A stretch of DNA of 64,000 bases from NCBI GenBank assembly GCA_037893225.1, contig JAZGUH010000105.1:124001-188000 (forward strand). The letters are read 5' to 3'. The DNA is from Hippasteria phrygiana (Eukaryota > Echinodermata > Asteroidea > Valvatida > Goniasteridae). Positions 24,701-34,925 of the stretch are shown piece by piece. Made by a program: the position numbers and the translations under genes. The stretch's first letter is position 1, and each line of letters opens with the position of its first letter. The notes below the pieces were generated by a model, which did no database searches, was not told where the DNA came from, and saw only the letters and a list, made by a program, of their open reading frames with translations.

Positions 24701-26938
24701 AGGGTGCGGGTTTTAGGGGTGAGGGTTTTAGGGGTGCGGGTTTTAGGGGTGCGGGTTTTAGGGGTGCGGGTTTTAGGGGTGCGGGTTTTAGGGGTGCGGG
24801 TTTTAGGGTGCGGGTTTTAAGGGTGCGGGTTTTAAGGGTGCGGGTTTTAAGGGTGCGGGTTTTAAGGGTGCGGGTTTTAAGGGTGAGGGTTTTAAAAGTG
24901 CGGGTTTTAAGAGTGCGGGTTTTAAGAGTGCGGGTTTTAAGAGTGCTAGAGTTAGGGCCTTGTTACACACTGCAATTTTAACAAGCAATTTGTGGGCAAG
25001 TAACAGCGCTGCAGCCGAAAAGAAATTCTTCAAGTGCAATAAAGACATTTTTCTTCTTAAGACAATTTTGTGAAAATAAAAAATTCCATGTTTTTCTATG
25101 TGGAATTTGGTTGGACCCGATTGCCTGAAAATTGTCCTGTGTGACATGGCCCTGAGAGTGAGAGTGCTTGTGTTCGGGTTAGAATGTGAGAGTAAGAGAT
25201 AGAGAGACAGAGGTTTTAAGGGTGCGGGTTTTAAGGGTGCGGGTTTTAGGGGTGCGGGTTTTAGGGGTGCGGGTTTTAGGGGTGCGGGTTTTAGGGGTGC
25301 GGGTTTTAGGGGTGCGGGTTTTAGGGGTGCGGGTTTTAGGGGTGCGGGTTTTAGGGGTGCGGGTTTTAGGGGTGCGGGTTTTAGGGGTGCGGGTTTTAGG
25401 GGTGCGGGTTTTAGGGGTGCGGGTTTTAGGGGTGCGGGTTTTAGGGGTGCGGGTTTTAGGGGTGCGGGTTTTAGGGGTGCGGGTTTTAGGGGTGCGGGTT
25501 TTAGGGGTGCGGGTTTTAGGGGTGCGGGTTTTAGGGTGCGGGTTTTAAGGGTGCGGGTTTTAAGGGTGCGGGTTTTAAGGGTGAGGGTTTTAAAAGTGCG
25601 GGTTTTAAGAGTGCGGGTTTTAAGAGTGCGGGTTTTAAGAGTGCGGGTTTTAAGAGTGCTAGAGTTAGGGCCTTGTTACACACTGCAATTTTAACAAGCA
25701 ATTTGTGGGCAAGTAACAGCGCTGCAGCCGAAAAGAAATTCTTCAAGTGCAATAAAGACATTTTTCTTCTTAAGACAATTTTGTGAAAATAAATAATTCC
25801 ATGTTTTTCTATGTGGAATTTGGTTGGACACGATTGCCTGAAAATTGTCCTGTGTGACATGGCCCTTAGAGTGAGAGTGCTTGTGTTCGGGTTAGAATGT
25901 GAGAGTAAGAGATAGAGAGACAGAGGTTTTAAGGGTGCGGGTTTTAGGGGTGCGGGTTTTAGGGGTGCGGGTTTTAGGGGTGCGGGTTTTAGGGGTGCGG
26001 GTTTTAGGGGTGCGGGTTTTAGGGGTGCGGGTTTTAGGGGTGCGGGTTTTAAGGGTGCGGGTTTTAGGGGTGCGGGTTTTAGGGGTGCGGGTTTTAGGGG
26101 TGCGGGTTTTAAGGGTGTGGGTTTTAAGGGTGCGGGTTTTAAGGGTGCGGGTTTTAAGGGTGCGGGTTTTAAGGGTGCGGGTTTTAAGTTAGGGCCTTGT
26201 TACACAATGCAATTTTAACAAGCAATTTGTGGGCAAGTAACAGCGCTGCTGCCGAAAAGAAATTCTTCAAGTGCAATAAAGACATTTTTCTTCTTAAGAC
26301 AATTTGGTGAAAATACAAAATTCCATGTTTTTCTATGTGGAATTTGGTTGGACCCGATTGCCTGAAAATTGTCCTGTGTGACATGGCCCTTAGAGTGAGA
26401 GTGCTTGTGTTCGGGTTAGAATGTGAGAGTAAGAGATAGAGAGACAGGGATAGATAGAGTGTTAGACTTACTCGTCTACAAAACACCATAGGTCTGTTGT
26501 GCTGATCTAAGCCCACATCCTACAGCATGATTTCATATGCTCTCTATCTCACTAGGCCTTTCAGTTCTGTCCAGGATAATCTTGTATGGCCTCGAGGTCT
26601 TGAACAGCCAGGAGCCGGAGGTTTATCTCTCCTGGAGTTGATGGAAAAATAGAGTAAGCGAGTTAGGGGTGTTCAAATTAGTTGTTAAGAGTTAAGGGTT
26701 TGAGTGCAAGTGTTAGGGTTAACGTTCAAGTTAGAGTGCAGGTTTTAAGGGTGCGGGTTTTAAGGGTGCGGGATTTAAGGGTGCGGGTTTTAAGGGTGCG
26801 GGTTTTAAGGGTGCGGGTTTTAAGGGTGCGGGTTTTAAGGGTGCGGGTTTTAAGGGTGCGGGTTTTAAGGGTGCGGGTTTTAAGGGTGCGGGTTTTAAGG
26901 GTGCGGGTTTTAAGGGTGCGGGTTTTTAAGGGTGCGGG

Positions 26939-27310
26939 TACTTTTGTTTATACATGTATGTGGCTTCAAAAACTGCCCCTTTAAGATGACGTCACGTGAC
27001 ATGTAATGACATCATGATAGTGTCATGTCAATTTTCAGCTATAAACCTACTGGGCTACCTAGATATTACTTATCAACTTAATCGAACTTGTACTTTTGTT
27101 TATATGTGGCTTCAAAAACTGCCCCTTTAAGATGACGTCACGTGACATGTAATGACATCATGATAGTGTCATGTCAATTTTCATCTATAAACCTGCTGGC
27201 CTACCTAGATATTACATTTCAACATAATCGAGCTTGTACTTTTGTAGATATATGGCTTCAAAAACTGCCCCTTTAAGATGACGTCACGTGACATGTGATG
27301 ACGTCATCAT
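26939..27310. repeat. 146-bp tandem repeat, about 2.5 copies, with CRE/E-box words
   Basis: Starting at the satellite edge, the sequence TACTTTTGTTTATA...TGGCTTCAAAAACTGCCCC is repeated. The overlapping word TGACGTCACGTGAC falls at 26987, 27133 and 27279, exactly 146 bp apart. The first two copies are complete and the third is cut short after ACATG. The repeated word combines a consensus cAMP response element (TGACGTCA) with a CACGTG E-box. Whether these bind anything is unknown. Confidence 0.9.
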
Positions 27311-27887
27311 GAGGTAAAAGTTCGGCACACATTGTGAGCAGTTAGTCTAAGTGTCTGCCAAGTTTAAAAGTACCCAAAGTGCCGGTAAGAAAGAAAACGT
27401 TTACAAATGCTATGGGCAAAAGTCTAGCGACTTGAAAAGACTACAAATCAGCCTTTTTATAAACAGCATGCACATTCAAGCCATGCTTATCTGCCCTTCC
27501 CATAACTCCTTTGTGTTATATTGAATTTAGTCTAAATTTTGAAATGGCTGTCATTTCTTACTTGAGTGAGCCACAATCATGAAATGGCTGTCATTTCTTA
27601 CTTGAGTGAGCCACAATCATGAAATTTTGGAATTAGGTACAGACAAAATCCATGTATACATTTTTGTAATCGGATTGACCCTTACATGCGTTAAAAAAAA
27701 AACCACATTTTTGATGACGTCATCATGACGTCACACAATTTTCGCCTTTCAGGGCATATCTTTAAAACACCAAAGCTATAACAAAAAGAATTTTTAAAAT
27801 ATCTTGTTTTGTTCGCTAGATATATTGAACAGAATGTTACGATTTTAAAAATTTCAAAAATTCATAAAAAATCATGTGATGACGTCA
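27299..27887. promoter_or_regulatory. Additional CRE-like palindromes TGACGTCA
   Basis: Besides the three in the 146-bp repeat, TGACGTCA occurs at 27299-27306, 27715-27722, 27726-27733 and 27880-27887, usually inside GATGACGTCATCATGA. That is seven copies of an 8-bp palindrome in about 900 bp. They sit inside repeated sequence, so the clustering most likely comes from repeat copying rather than from a promoter. Confidence 0.4.
27541..27620. repeat. Exact 40-bp tandem duplication
   Basis: The 40 bp beginning GAAATGGCTGTCATTTCTTA and ending CCACAATCAT occur twice back to back with no mismatch (27541-27580 and 27581-27620). The right copy is followed by GAAATTTTGG. Confidence 0.95.
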
Positions 27888-28693
27888 TCATGATGTAAAA
27901 GTTCGGCACACATTCTGAGCATTTGGTTTAAGTGTCTGTTAAGTTTAAAGGCAATCGGTTGCTTTAAACATAGAGGAAGGATATAGTAGCCAAAGTGCCG
28001 GTAAGAAAGAAAACGTGTACAAATGCTATGGGCAAAAGTCTGAAAAAAGAAAGAAAACAAACAAACAAACTTCCGAAACAGCCAGTAATTGTATACCTCG
28101 CAAAAGTTAAGCTGTCAATCACAAAGGTTTCAGGGCTAGGGGTGCAGGATATTTTATTTCAGACATCCTTTTTATTTCAGGGCGAATGAATACTGACATT
28201 GTAATAAGTACTGATTTTTTTTAAACATACATGTAGCATGGCAGAACAGGTGAGCAATAATATTCCAAGCAAAGGATACAATAATCCATCCTTACGTTTA
28301 ATTCAGCCACAGGAGGGTAAACATTATTTTCCTTGCTCGACGTTAAAAACGGCAATCGATGAATTTATTTAATCAGCTACATGTATGTTTCCCATTGTGT
28401 TATATTTGTTCTGCTTGCTCTAATTTTTCTGGTGATTTTCACGCCAAGATTGCGTTAAGCCCGCCCACTAGACTATCGACGGGTACCAGCGAATTGTGTA
28501 GATATCAACAGTCAATCTGCGTGAACTAGCTGATTTATTTAGAGCTTGAGGCACGAACCACGTGCGAGCAGCCCCAAGTGCAGAAAAGCATTGAAGCATT
28601 TCTCAATGAATGGTTGAAATGGATACGCCCACTAATCGGCATAATTTGGTCTAATCACCGAGCCACCAAGTCTGCCAAGTTGTCAATTATCTT

Positions 28694-28979
28694 ATGCACC
28701 TATCAATTGCTTCCCCCACCCCTCTCCTGGGGCTGCCCCACCCAAGATGTGGGGATTGTCACTTTTGAAGTGACCAAATCCCCACCCCTGGAGCAACATT
28801 TTAGTGACAATCCCTGACATACATGGGTGGGGCACCCCCACCTCATGGTTTTGAACTTCTTCTGATGTGGAAACAATGGCAAAATGAGTGACCAAAATCC
28901 CCACCCTGGGGCTTGAAAAATGTTACCAAAACCCCACATAAGACCTGGGGAAGCCCGGGGGAGGGGTGGGGAACACATT
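28694..28979. mobile_element. MITE-like element, copy with degraded right end
   Basis: It begins CACCTATCAATTGCTTCCCC and shares its internal sequence with the element at 59,249-59,540, including CCAAGATGTGGGGA, CATACATG and GGTTTTGAAC or GGTTTTAAC. The left terminal motif is present. The right end (GGGGAGGGGTGGGG) does not show the AGCAATTGATAGG terminus of the other copy. It directly abuts a hAT-like fragment on its right. Confidence 0.65.
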
Positions 28980-29241
28980 ATTTACACAATAAATAAAAAG
29001 TTCGAAAGGATGATGTCACTTCGACTTCAACCTCGCTTACAAGGAAATTAATTTTAGCGAATTTGCTGGTGAAAAGAAAGTATCACCGAGAAGGGAAAAT
29101 AGGGGTTCCGAAAAAAATAGCCGATTTTAAAAATGATATCGGCAATATCTCGATTTTTCGATTTTAAAAGCATGTAGCCGATTTCAATTTTTGGGAGGCG
29201 AATATCGCATCATCGCGATTTTATCGTATCGCCCAGCACTA
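28980..29241 (-). mobile_element. Fragment of the hAT-like element family (terminus at 29241)
   Basis: This is an inverted relative of the left third of the element at 35,110-36,154. Both share the CGATTTT, ATCGCATCATCGCGAT and TATCGCCCAGCACTA stretches and the GACTTCAACCTCGCTTAC...AAATTAATT segment. The terminus TATCGCCCAGCACTA at 29,227-29,241 is the reverse complement of the start of that element. The other end is missing and is replaced by the MITE at 28,694. Confidence 0.75.
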
Positions 29242-30334
29242 ACGTCTGCCTTCATCAAACATGTGCGGCTTCATCACCCGATGAATTAGGCCTAAGATTT
29301 GTCTTTCTTGCATGCTTGTCAATGACATGTTTGTTTCAATTTCTAAAGAAGCCTGTTAAATGTCCAAACAATTGCACATCTCATCTGCTTGCCAATCACA
29401 TAAGATTTTGTCAGAAACGATCAAAATTATAGGCCTGTATTTCTGTAACGTGATTGTATACTGTTGGGTAAACTGCTGCAATAAAATCACCATGATGGCA
29501 TGACATTTTCTTGAGACAGAGGGCCAGGGGGCACCTCTGTAAATGTTTTTCCTGTGAAATAAAATACAATTTGAAGGAAATACTATTTTAAATTGTCACT
29601 TTTTTTTGTAGCTTTACATAGGTACACCAGTGTCTGAAAAGTGCTTAAGTGCACTGCATGCACTGTGAATGTTGTGAAATTCAAATTAGGCCGAAAAGTA
29701 AAAACTTTATTGAAGAATACAAAGTAAAAACCAACAACAATGCTAGAGAGTACACTCCAAGACCATTCCTGTCAAACTAAACACAGCTCTATGGTCATAC
29801 CCCATCTGAACCCCCCCAGTTTTAGATCAACATACAAAGATGATTTACATGCCTTTACAAATGTATTTACAAGTCTGGTCTTGGTCTTGGTCTTGGTCTC
29901 GGACTGTCGGTCTCGGTCTCGGACTTCCTGGTCTTGACTACAACACTGACACCATGTCATGACAGCGTTCTACTCACCAGGGTCATCTGGTATTAATCAC
30001 CAATGTCATTTCCTTGGTCAAATTAACCGCTGGCGAATTGTGAAAAAACATCACACAACTTCGTCGAACTATCTGCCACTGTTCTAGCGTACCACGGCTT
30101 AACAACCTTCTTCGCCGTACGAATGCTAACGCACACAAATATAGCCACATTCGTGTGTTTCAGCAAATAAAAGCAACAAATTCGTCACACGAAAATCAGC
30201 TTTTCAGGAATGGTGGGGTTGGCGTGAAACAGCTGGGTGGTTCCAAAACTACTTCGGCTGACATGCCATAAAAACGAAGTATGGGTACCAAATTGCACAA
30301 AAAGCTTCATGTAGGCGCAATTTCAGTCGTTTTG
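29242..30334. other. Stretch without recognisable gene
   Basis: Apart from a short degenerate (TCTTGG)n/(TCTCGG)n run at about 29,872-29,935, I see only A+T-rich single-copy-looking sequence with homopolymers. No open frame has convincing protein character. Confidence 0.6.
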
Positions 30335-30792
30335 TATATATGTGACCCGCTCTGAAAAAAGGTATATTATGTCGCAAAATATGAACATTGAGTTTTAAGT
30401 ATGTTTGGAAAGCCTGCAATGTAAGCTTTCATTTGGTACATGATAGAGCTCCAAAGCCCTTTCCGTTCTGGAGATATCACACTTTTGCATATGAATTAGT
30501 TCTATGGGGTTCAAATTGCACAACAGCGAAAACAGGCTGTGAAATATGTAGTTCTAATACAATGCAATGGAACAATGCACTCTAAAAAGGTTATTTTTTC
30601 ACTTTATTCACTGAAATCAACATTGTTGTGCACCAAACCTGAAACTTTAGATATTTAAGATATCATGAAAGACAAAAAACAAAAAAATGAATTTTTATGA
30701 AAAATGTCACCCTCTTGGGTTGAAAGGGCCATTACACGTACATGCATAGCGCGACTTATATCACCTTTTTCTGGAGCGGGTCACATATATGT
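30335..30792. mobile_element. MITE-like element with terminal inverted repeats of about 40 bp
   Basis: The left end TATATGTGACCCGCTCTGAA and the right end (read on the minus strand as TATATGTGACCCGCTCCAGA) are inverted copies. The similarity continues inward through AAAAGGTATATTATGTCGC on the left and the matching right-side GCGACTTATATCACC. The interior is A+T-rich and has no transposase-like frame. The TA-rich flanks make the exact end and target duplication unclear. Confidence 0.75.
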
Positions 30793-31159
30793 ATATAATG
30801 CTGCTACCGTAGCTGAAGCACACCAAATTTTGTTAAGCGACTGTGTATTATACTACGAAAAGCGCCGAGCTCATACTCAATTAGACTTTAAGCACAGTCA
30901 TGCAATATCACTCAGTATACCACGAACATTTGTATTGCTAACGTGGAAAAAGAGTCTAGACGTCGGGCTCATATACATGTACTCAATTGATAGACTCTAC
31001 GCATAGTCATGCGATGTCAGTATAGTATACCATATAGTATATTGTATTGCGAACGTGGAAAAGGAGTCTAGACCAATTTTTACGGCAAAATAAACCAAGA
31101 AACTTAGTTTTTGTTTCGAATATTTTCACGATTTTTTTCTTTTTTTTAGGTGTTTGGGC

Positions 31160-32292
31160 CTTTTTCTAGTGAGTGAATGCAAAAAAAAAAATAAAACAGT
31201 TCACCAATCTTAAGATCGGACATACATGTAGGCCAAAGTTTTTGAAGATCATTATTCGGTGTCATACACTTTACGTCTTGTCATTTCCAAAGCCTAAAAA
31301 AAAACCCAAAATAAACTAAATTATACAAGTTAATTCGCCAAGTTCACAAGAATTGCCCCCCCCCCCCAAAAAAAAGGAAAGAAAAGTTTATATTAATGAT
31401 AGTTGTTCAAAAATCTATCGGGTTATATCACTGGGAAATCATAGGCCTACATGTACATGTACATGTACTTCCAATGTGGGAAGTAGGCCTACATGTACAT
31501 GCGGATCAATTTTTTTAACGAGCCCAAACATGCGTCATGATTTCTCATGAACTTAATTTTAAAAAGGAGTTCGTATATATCCAACAAAACCTATCGCGCG
31601 GTACAAGTTGTCTTAACTCGTACCCCGGACAACTCGCGCCCCGGACAACTCGCACAACTCGTACCTTCGCCAACTCGTACCTTCGCCAACTCGTACCTTC
31701 GCCAACTCGTACCTTCGCCAACTCGTACCTTCGCCAACTCGTACCTTCGCCAACTCGTACCTTCGCCAACTCGTACCTTCGCCAACTCGTACCTTCGCCA
31801 ACTCGTACCTCTAATTAAGACAACTCGTACCGCGCGATAGGTTTTGTTGGATATATACAAATTCCTTTTTAAAATTAAGTTGATGAGAAATCATGACGCA
31901 TGTTTGGGCTCGTTAAAAAAATTGATCCGCATGTACATGTACATGTAGGCCTACTTCCCACATTGGAAGTACATGTACATGTAGGCCTATGATTTCCCAG
32001 CGATATAACCCGATAGATTTTTGAACAACTATCATTATTATAAACTTTTCTTTCATTTTTTTTTGGGGGTGGCCATTCTTGAGAACTTGGTGAATTAACT
32101 TGTATTTGATATAATTTTGTTTATTTTGGGGTTTTTTTTAGGATTCGGAAATGAGAAAGAGGACCTCTGGGCAAGACGTAAAGTGTATGACACCGAATGA
32201 TGATATTCAAAAACTTAGGCCTACATGTATGTCCGATCTTAAGAATGGGGACCTGTTTTAGTTGTTTTTTTGCGTTCACTCATTGGCAAAGT
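31160..32292. mobile_element. Foldback-like element: long inverted repeat with tandem repeats in the loop
   Basis: The left arm (about 31,160-31,616) and right arm (about 31,815-32,292) are inverted copies with small gaps. Matching landmarks in both arms are CTTAAGATCGGACATACATG, GATAGTTGTTCAAAAATC, TAGGCCTACATGTACATG, AAACATGCGTCATGATTTC and CCTATCGCGCGGTAC. The loop between them holds a 16-bp minisatellite. Transcription across it would give a hairpin of about 450 bp. No coding frame of its own is visible, so a non-autonomous foldback element is the likely reading. Confidence 0.85.
31653..31812. repeat. 16-bp minisatellite in the foldback loop
   Basis: The unit CAACTCGTACCTTCGC is repeated with CTTCGCC at 31665, 31681, 31697, 31713, 31729, 31745, 31761, 31777 and 31793, that is nine units at exact 16-bp spacing. 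Degenerate units with CCCCGGACAACTCG precede it. Since 16 is not a multiple of three, all three frames read the same 16-residue peptide, which explains several spurious open frames on both strands. Confidence 0.95.
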
Positions 32293-32411
32293 ACATGTAG
32301 TTTGGGTCACTTGGTTAAATCATTGGATGTTGTATAGCAGACGGCCAAGATGTAAAGTGTATAAGATCTTAAAAACTTATGTCTGATCTTAAGAATGGAG
32401 GCCCATTTTTT
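32179..32411. repeat. Degenerate direct repeat at the outer edge of the foldback
   Basis: The segment from AAGTGTATGACACC to CTTAAGAATGGGGACC (about 32,179-32,255) is echoed at about 32,353-32,405 by AAGTGTATAAGATC...CTTAAGAATGGAGGCC, with an internal deletion. Only one side of the inverted repeat has this second copy. Confidence 0.6.
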
Positions 32412-33032
32412 GGGGGCGTTAACTACCTTCTATTTATTATCTCTTATTATCTCTTATTTCTTTTCTTTTTTTGGGGGGTGGGAGTGGGGATCTTGTTTTC
32501 TTTATTTAAAACAGCGAATGATTCAATGCAACTAGTTTAATTATTTGTTTATATCTTGATTACCAGTTATTTTTTAGCAAAACGTATAATTTATGGAGTT
32601 TTGAAGGATCCAAACTAACTCATTATTTAACCAATCATCTCTCATAATTATTGTGGTGGCGTGGCATCCATTTGATTTGAAGTTGGAAGTACGGTGAGAT
32701 CATAGTAAATTAAGTCCTATTCACGAATTTGACAAAGCAAGAATGTGCCACGCTAAATGCGTACATTACCAGTAACGTGCGGCAAGTTCAAAGGCGGATG
32801 TCTCAATACTTGGGGCCTATATTTTGTAGGCCTGTGCATTCAAATAATCACACACCATCAAATAAATTACTCCAAGCAAATACCTGTAATACTGAGAGCA
32901 CTGACCATTTCCGCTGCCCCAGTATCTGAACAACATTCACTTTCTCAATATCAATATTCCCGCCCGCTCTTTGATCATACCGCGGAGTTCCGTCGCAGTG
33001 TAAAAACCGCAGCTCACATTCCATTGAAAGAG
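32412..33032. other. Stretch without recognisable gene
   Basis: A+T-rich sequence with homopolymer T and G runs. No repeat family, RNA gene or convincing reading frame was identified. Confidence 0.55.
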
Positions 33033-33035
33033 TAA

Positions 33036-33205
33036 AGCCCGGTTCATACTTCATGCGAATGCAAAGCGAATTTATGACGTCAACGCCAATCATTCGCGCT
33101 GCGAATTCGCAAAAGTTGAACACATTTCAACTTGTGCGAAGCTTCGCTGCGAATGTTTCATGACGCCAAATTCGCTTCACATTCGCATGAAGTATGAACC
33201 GGGCT
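33036..33205. mobile_element. 170-bp MITE with TAA flanks (PIF/Harbinger-like)
   Basis: The left end AGCCCGGTTCATACTTCATG and the right end CATGAAGTATGAACCGGGCT are perfect inverted repeats over at least 20 bp. The similarity continues inward through CGAATG and AGCGAATTTATGACG. TAA lies directly outside both ends (33033-33035 and 33206-33208), the 3-bp target duplication typical of PIF/Harbinger-type elements. A second family member lies at 58,286-58,423. Confidence 0.88.
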
Positions 33206-33785
33206 TAACAAGATAGCCAAGATAAGATATAAACAGCATATTGGTCGGCCACATTATTGACAATTTCCATTAACTGCATTTTGGTTGACGCATTGTTTTC
33301 AAAACACCGCCAGACCGTTCGGATCTTTTGGGTCGAAACAGAGTTGGAAATGGATCAATTTGTCTTTATTTATTTACTTATTTTTGGTCTGAAATTTTAC
33401 TTTGAATTTTTCACCTTAAGTTTTGGGTACCCGAACCGGAAAAATGGATCCGGGTATTGAAGCCGGCATTCGGGTACCCGGATACCCGGAACAGGCCTAA
33501 TAGTTTGGCTATGACACCACAAGTCCACCCTGTACATGTACTTTAGTGTGGACTTTCCTTTGTTTTCATGTAGTTTAGAAAAATGGAGACAAAAGCTGAA
33601 TGTTTTTTTACCGTGATCCCCTGAGGCTTAAATGTAGTGTACACGATTGGTAATCCTCCAATTTCTTTTTACTGAATTATTACGATATACCTTAGTAGAC
33701 TTAAGTTAATAGTAGTCTCAATCATCCTGTGAAATGATGGCACCAGGTGTGCTGTCGTTGTCAAGCAAAGTGGAAATGAATATTC

Positions 33786-33823
33786 GTTTTCCAACGATTT
33801 CCAGCTGGAAATCGTTGGAAAAC
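33786..33823. repeat. Perfect 38-bp palindrome without a loop
   Basis: The left half GTTTTCCAACGATTTCCAG (33786-33804) is exactly the reverse complement of the right half CTGGAAATCGTTGGAAAAC (33805-33823). A second, G+C-rich hairpin follows at 33,847-33,888. Confidence 0.95.
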
Positions 33824-33846
33824 TGCCCTGTAGCCGTTACTCATGG

Positions 33847-33888
33847 CGCGCCCCGGACATGATGACGCCATGGCATATCCGGGGCGCG
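33847..33888. repeat. Inverted repeat CGCGCCCCGGA / TCCGGGGCGCG
   Basis: Perfect 11-bp arms at 33847-33857 and 33878-33888 enclose a 20-base loop containing GATGACGCCATGG. It lies 23 bp after the 38-bp palindrome, so both may belong to one imperfect inverted-repeat element. Confidence 0.85.
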
Positions 33889-34925
33889 TCACAAGCCCAG
33901 ATAGCCATGCGCGCCTTGAATAAAGGCTACCATCCGCCCGACGGTTGAAAACGAGCGTAGTTTTTCTCTCGTTTTTTTCGCTATCTAACAACGCAAAACT
34001 TTGAACATGTCAGTGGAATGATATTTCCTATAAAAAAATAACCCCCAAATCCGCCCATTTCTGAAAACTGCAACAATGACCAATCATGTACACTGCCTTT
34101 AAGTGTTCCACTTCATTTTGCGACAGATAACACTAACCCAAAAATGCCCCTGAAGCCCTTTTTCATAGAGGGGGAAACCTGATGTGGACATGTGCAAGTC
34201 CACATAAAGTTTATCTCCTGCTTCGTGTGGACCTCTTTTTTTTGGCGATTGTGTAGTGTAGGGCCCCTCTTTAGTTTTGATGAAATTAGATGCAAGGGTA
34301 TTTTTTCTCATTCCAAAATGACTTTTTCTACCTAAAGCAGACTTCTCTCAATTCTATTGACATCGTTTTTTGTAATTTTGAACAGTTTATTTCAGTAGAA
34401 AATGCAATTTTCATACGCGCTTTACGGCAGTTGCTATGCGAATGAATGCGGTTTTGCGTGTTTACTGTGCGTCGCGGTGATCGCCATCTTTATTTTCGCA
34501 TTGCGTTTTGTCGTCCTCATCTCCGATTTACCACAAAATTTCCCTCAAAACTAAAACCCTGCCCTTTATCTACGGCATATGTACCGGTTGGTTTGTAATG
34601 TCGCTAACTAGTTTGGTAATTCCAATAAATTATTGATTTAAATCACTGGAAAAAAATCAAAAAAATCACTAATAAAAATCATGTTTTTTTTTTTTTTGTA
34701 AAAACAATTTCTGTTATTTAAACCTGACTTTCATTAACTTTAAATCGCTTATACTCACTCTAAAGGGATGTATAAGACCAGTTTCCTGAAACAGTGTACT
34801 ACATTTATCTTGGGTACAATGCATATGATTCTGAAGTACATGTACATTGTGTGTGTAATGTACTACCTGATACAGTATTCATCTCTTGGTATGTACATAA
34901 GTTTAAATAACTTGATGCATGTAAT
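33889..34925. other. Stretch without recognisable gene
   Basis: No protein-like frame or known RNA was identified. The sequence has T-rich tracts (34,685-34,700) and ordinary A+T-rich composition. Confidence 0.55.

Larger units (their letters stand above)
1..26938. repeat. Higher-order satellite: 15-bp minisatellite blocks alternating with a conserved spacer
   Basis: The whole stretch is built from two alternating parts. One is a run of 15-bp units (core GTGCGGGTTTTAGGG; variants with TTTTAAGGG and TTTTAAGAG). The other is a conserved spacer of about 260 bp that begins TTAGGGCCTTGTTACAC and ends GAGAGACAGAGG. I count about 46 spacer copies, the first cut by the window edge. The right end is sharp: a last run of TTTTAAGGG units stops at about 26,938 and unique sequence follows. 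The left end is outside the window. Because 15 is a multiple of three and the units lack stops in some frames, long open frames occur on both strands. They read as LKPAP or VLGVR repeats and are artefacts. The TTAGGG word suggests a subtelomeric or telomere-derived satellite, which is inference. Confidence 0.97.
27293..28040. repeat. Diverged direct repeat pair (27293-27424 and 27874-28040)
   Basis: Both copies run from ATGTGATGACGTCATCATGA through GTAAAAGTTCGGCACACATT to CCAAAGTGCCGGTAAG and GCTATGGGCAAAAGTCT. The right copy has an extra segment of about 35 bp (GGCAATCGGTTGCTTTAAAC and following bases) in the middle. The copies are about 580 bp apart. This looks like part of a dispersed repeat family; no coding potential was recognised. 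Confidence 0.8.

Noticed and set aside
1..26938. CRISPR-like alternation of repeats and spacers
   Set aside because: Here the 'spacers' are the conserved parts and the repeats are short minisatellites of variable number. The surroundings are eukaryotic and no cas genes are present.
31537..31860. Several overlapping peptides with a 16-residue repeat (FANSYLRQLVPSPTRT-like)
   Set aside because: A 16-bp tandem repeat gives the same repeating peptide in all frames and on both strands; this is not a gene.
33410..33500. Cluster GGGTACCCG...GGATACCCGG as a transposon end
   Set aside because: It resembles the end of an inverted-repeat element, but no matching opposite terminus or target duplication was found nearby.
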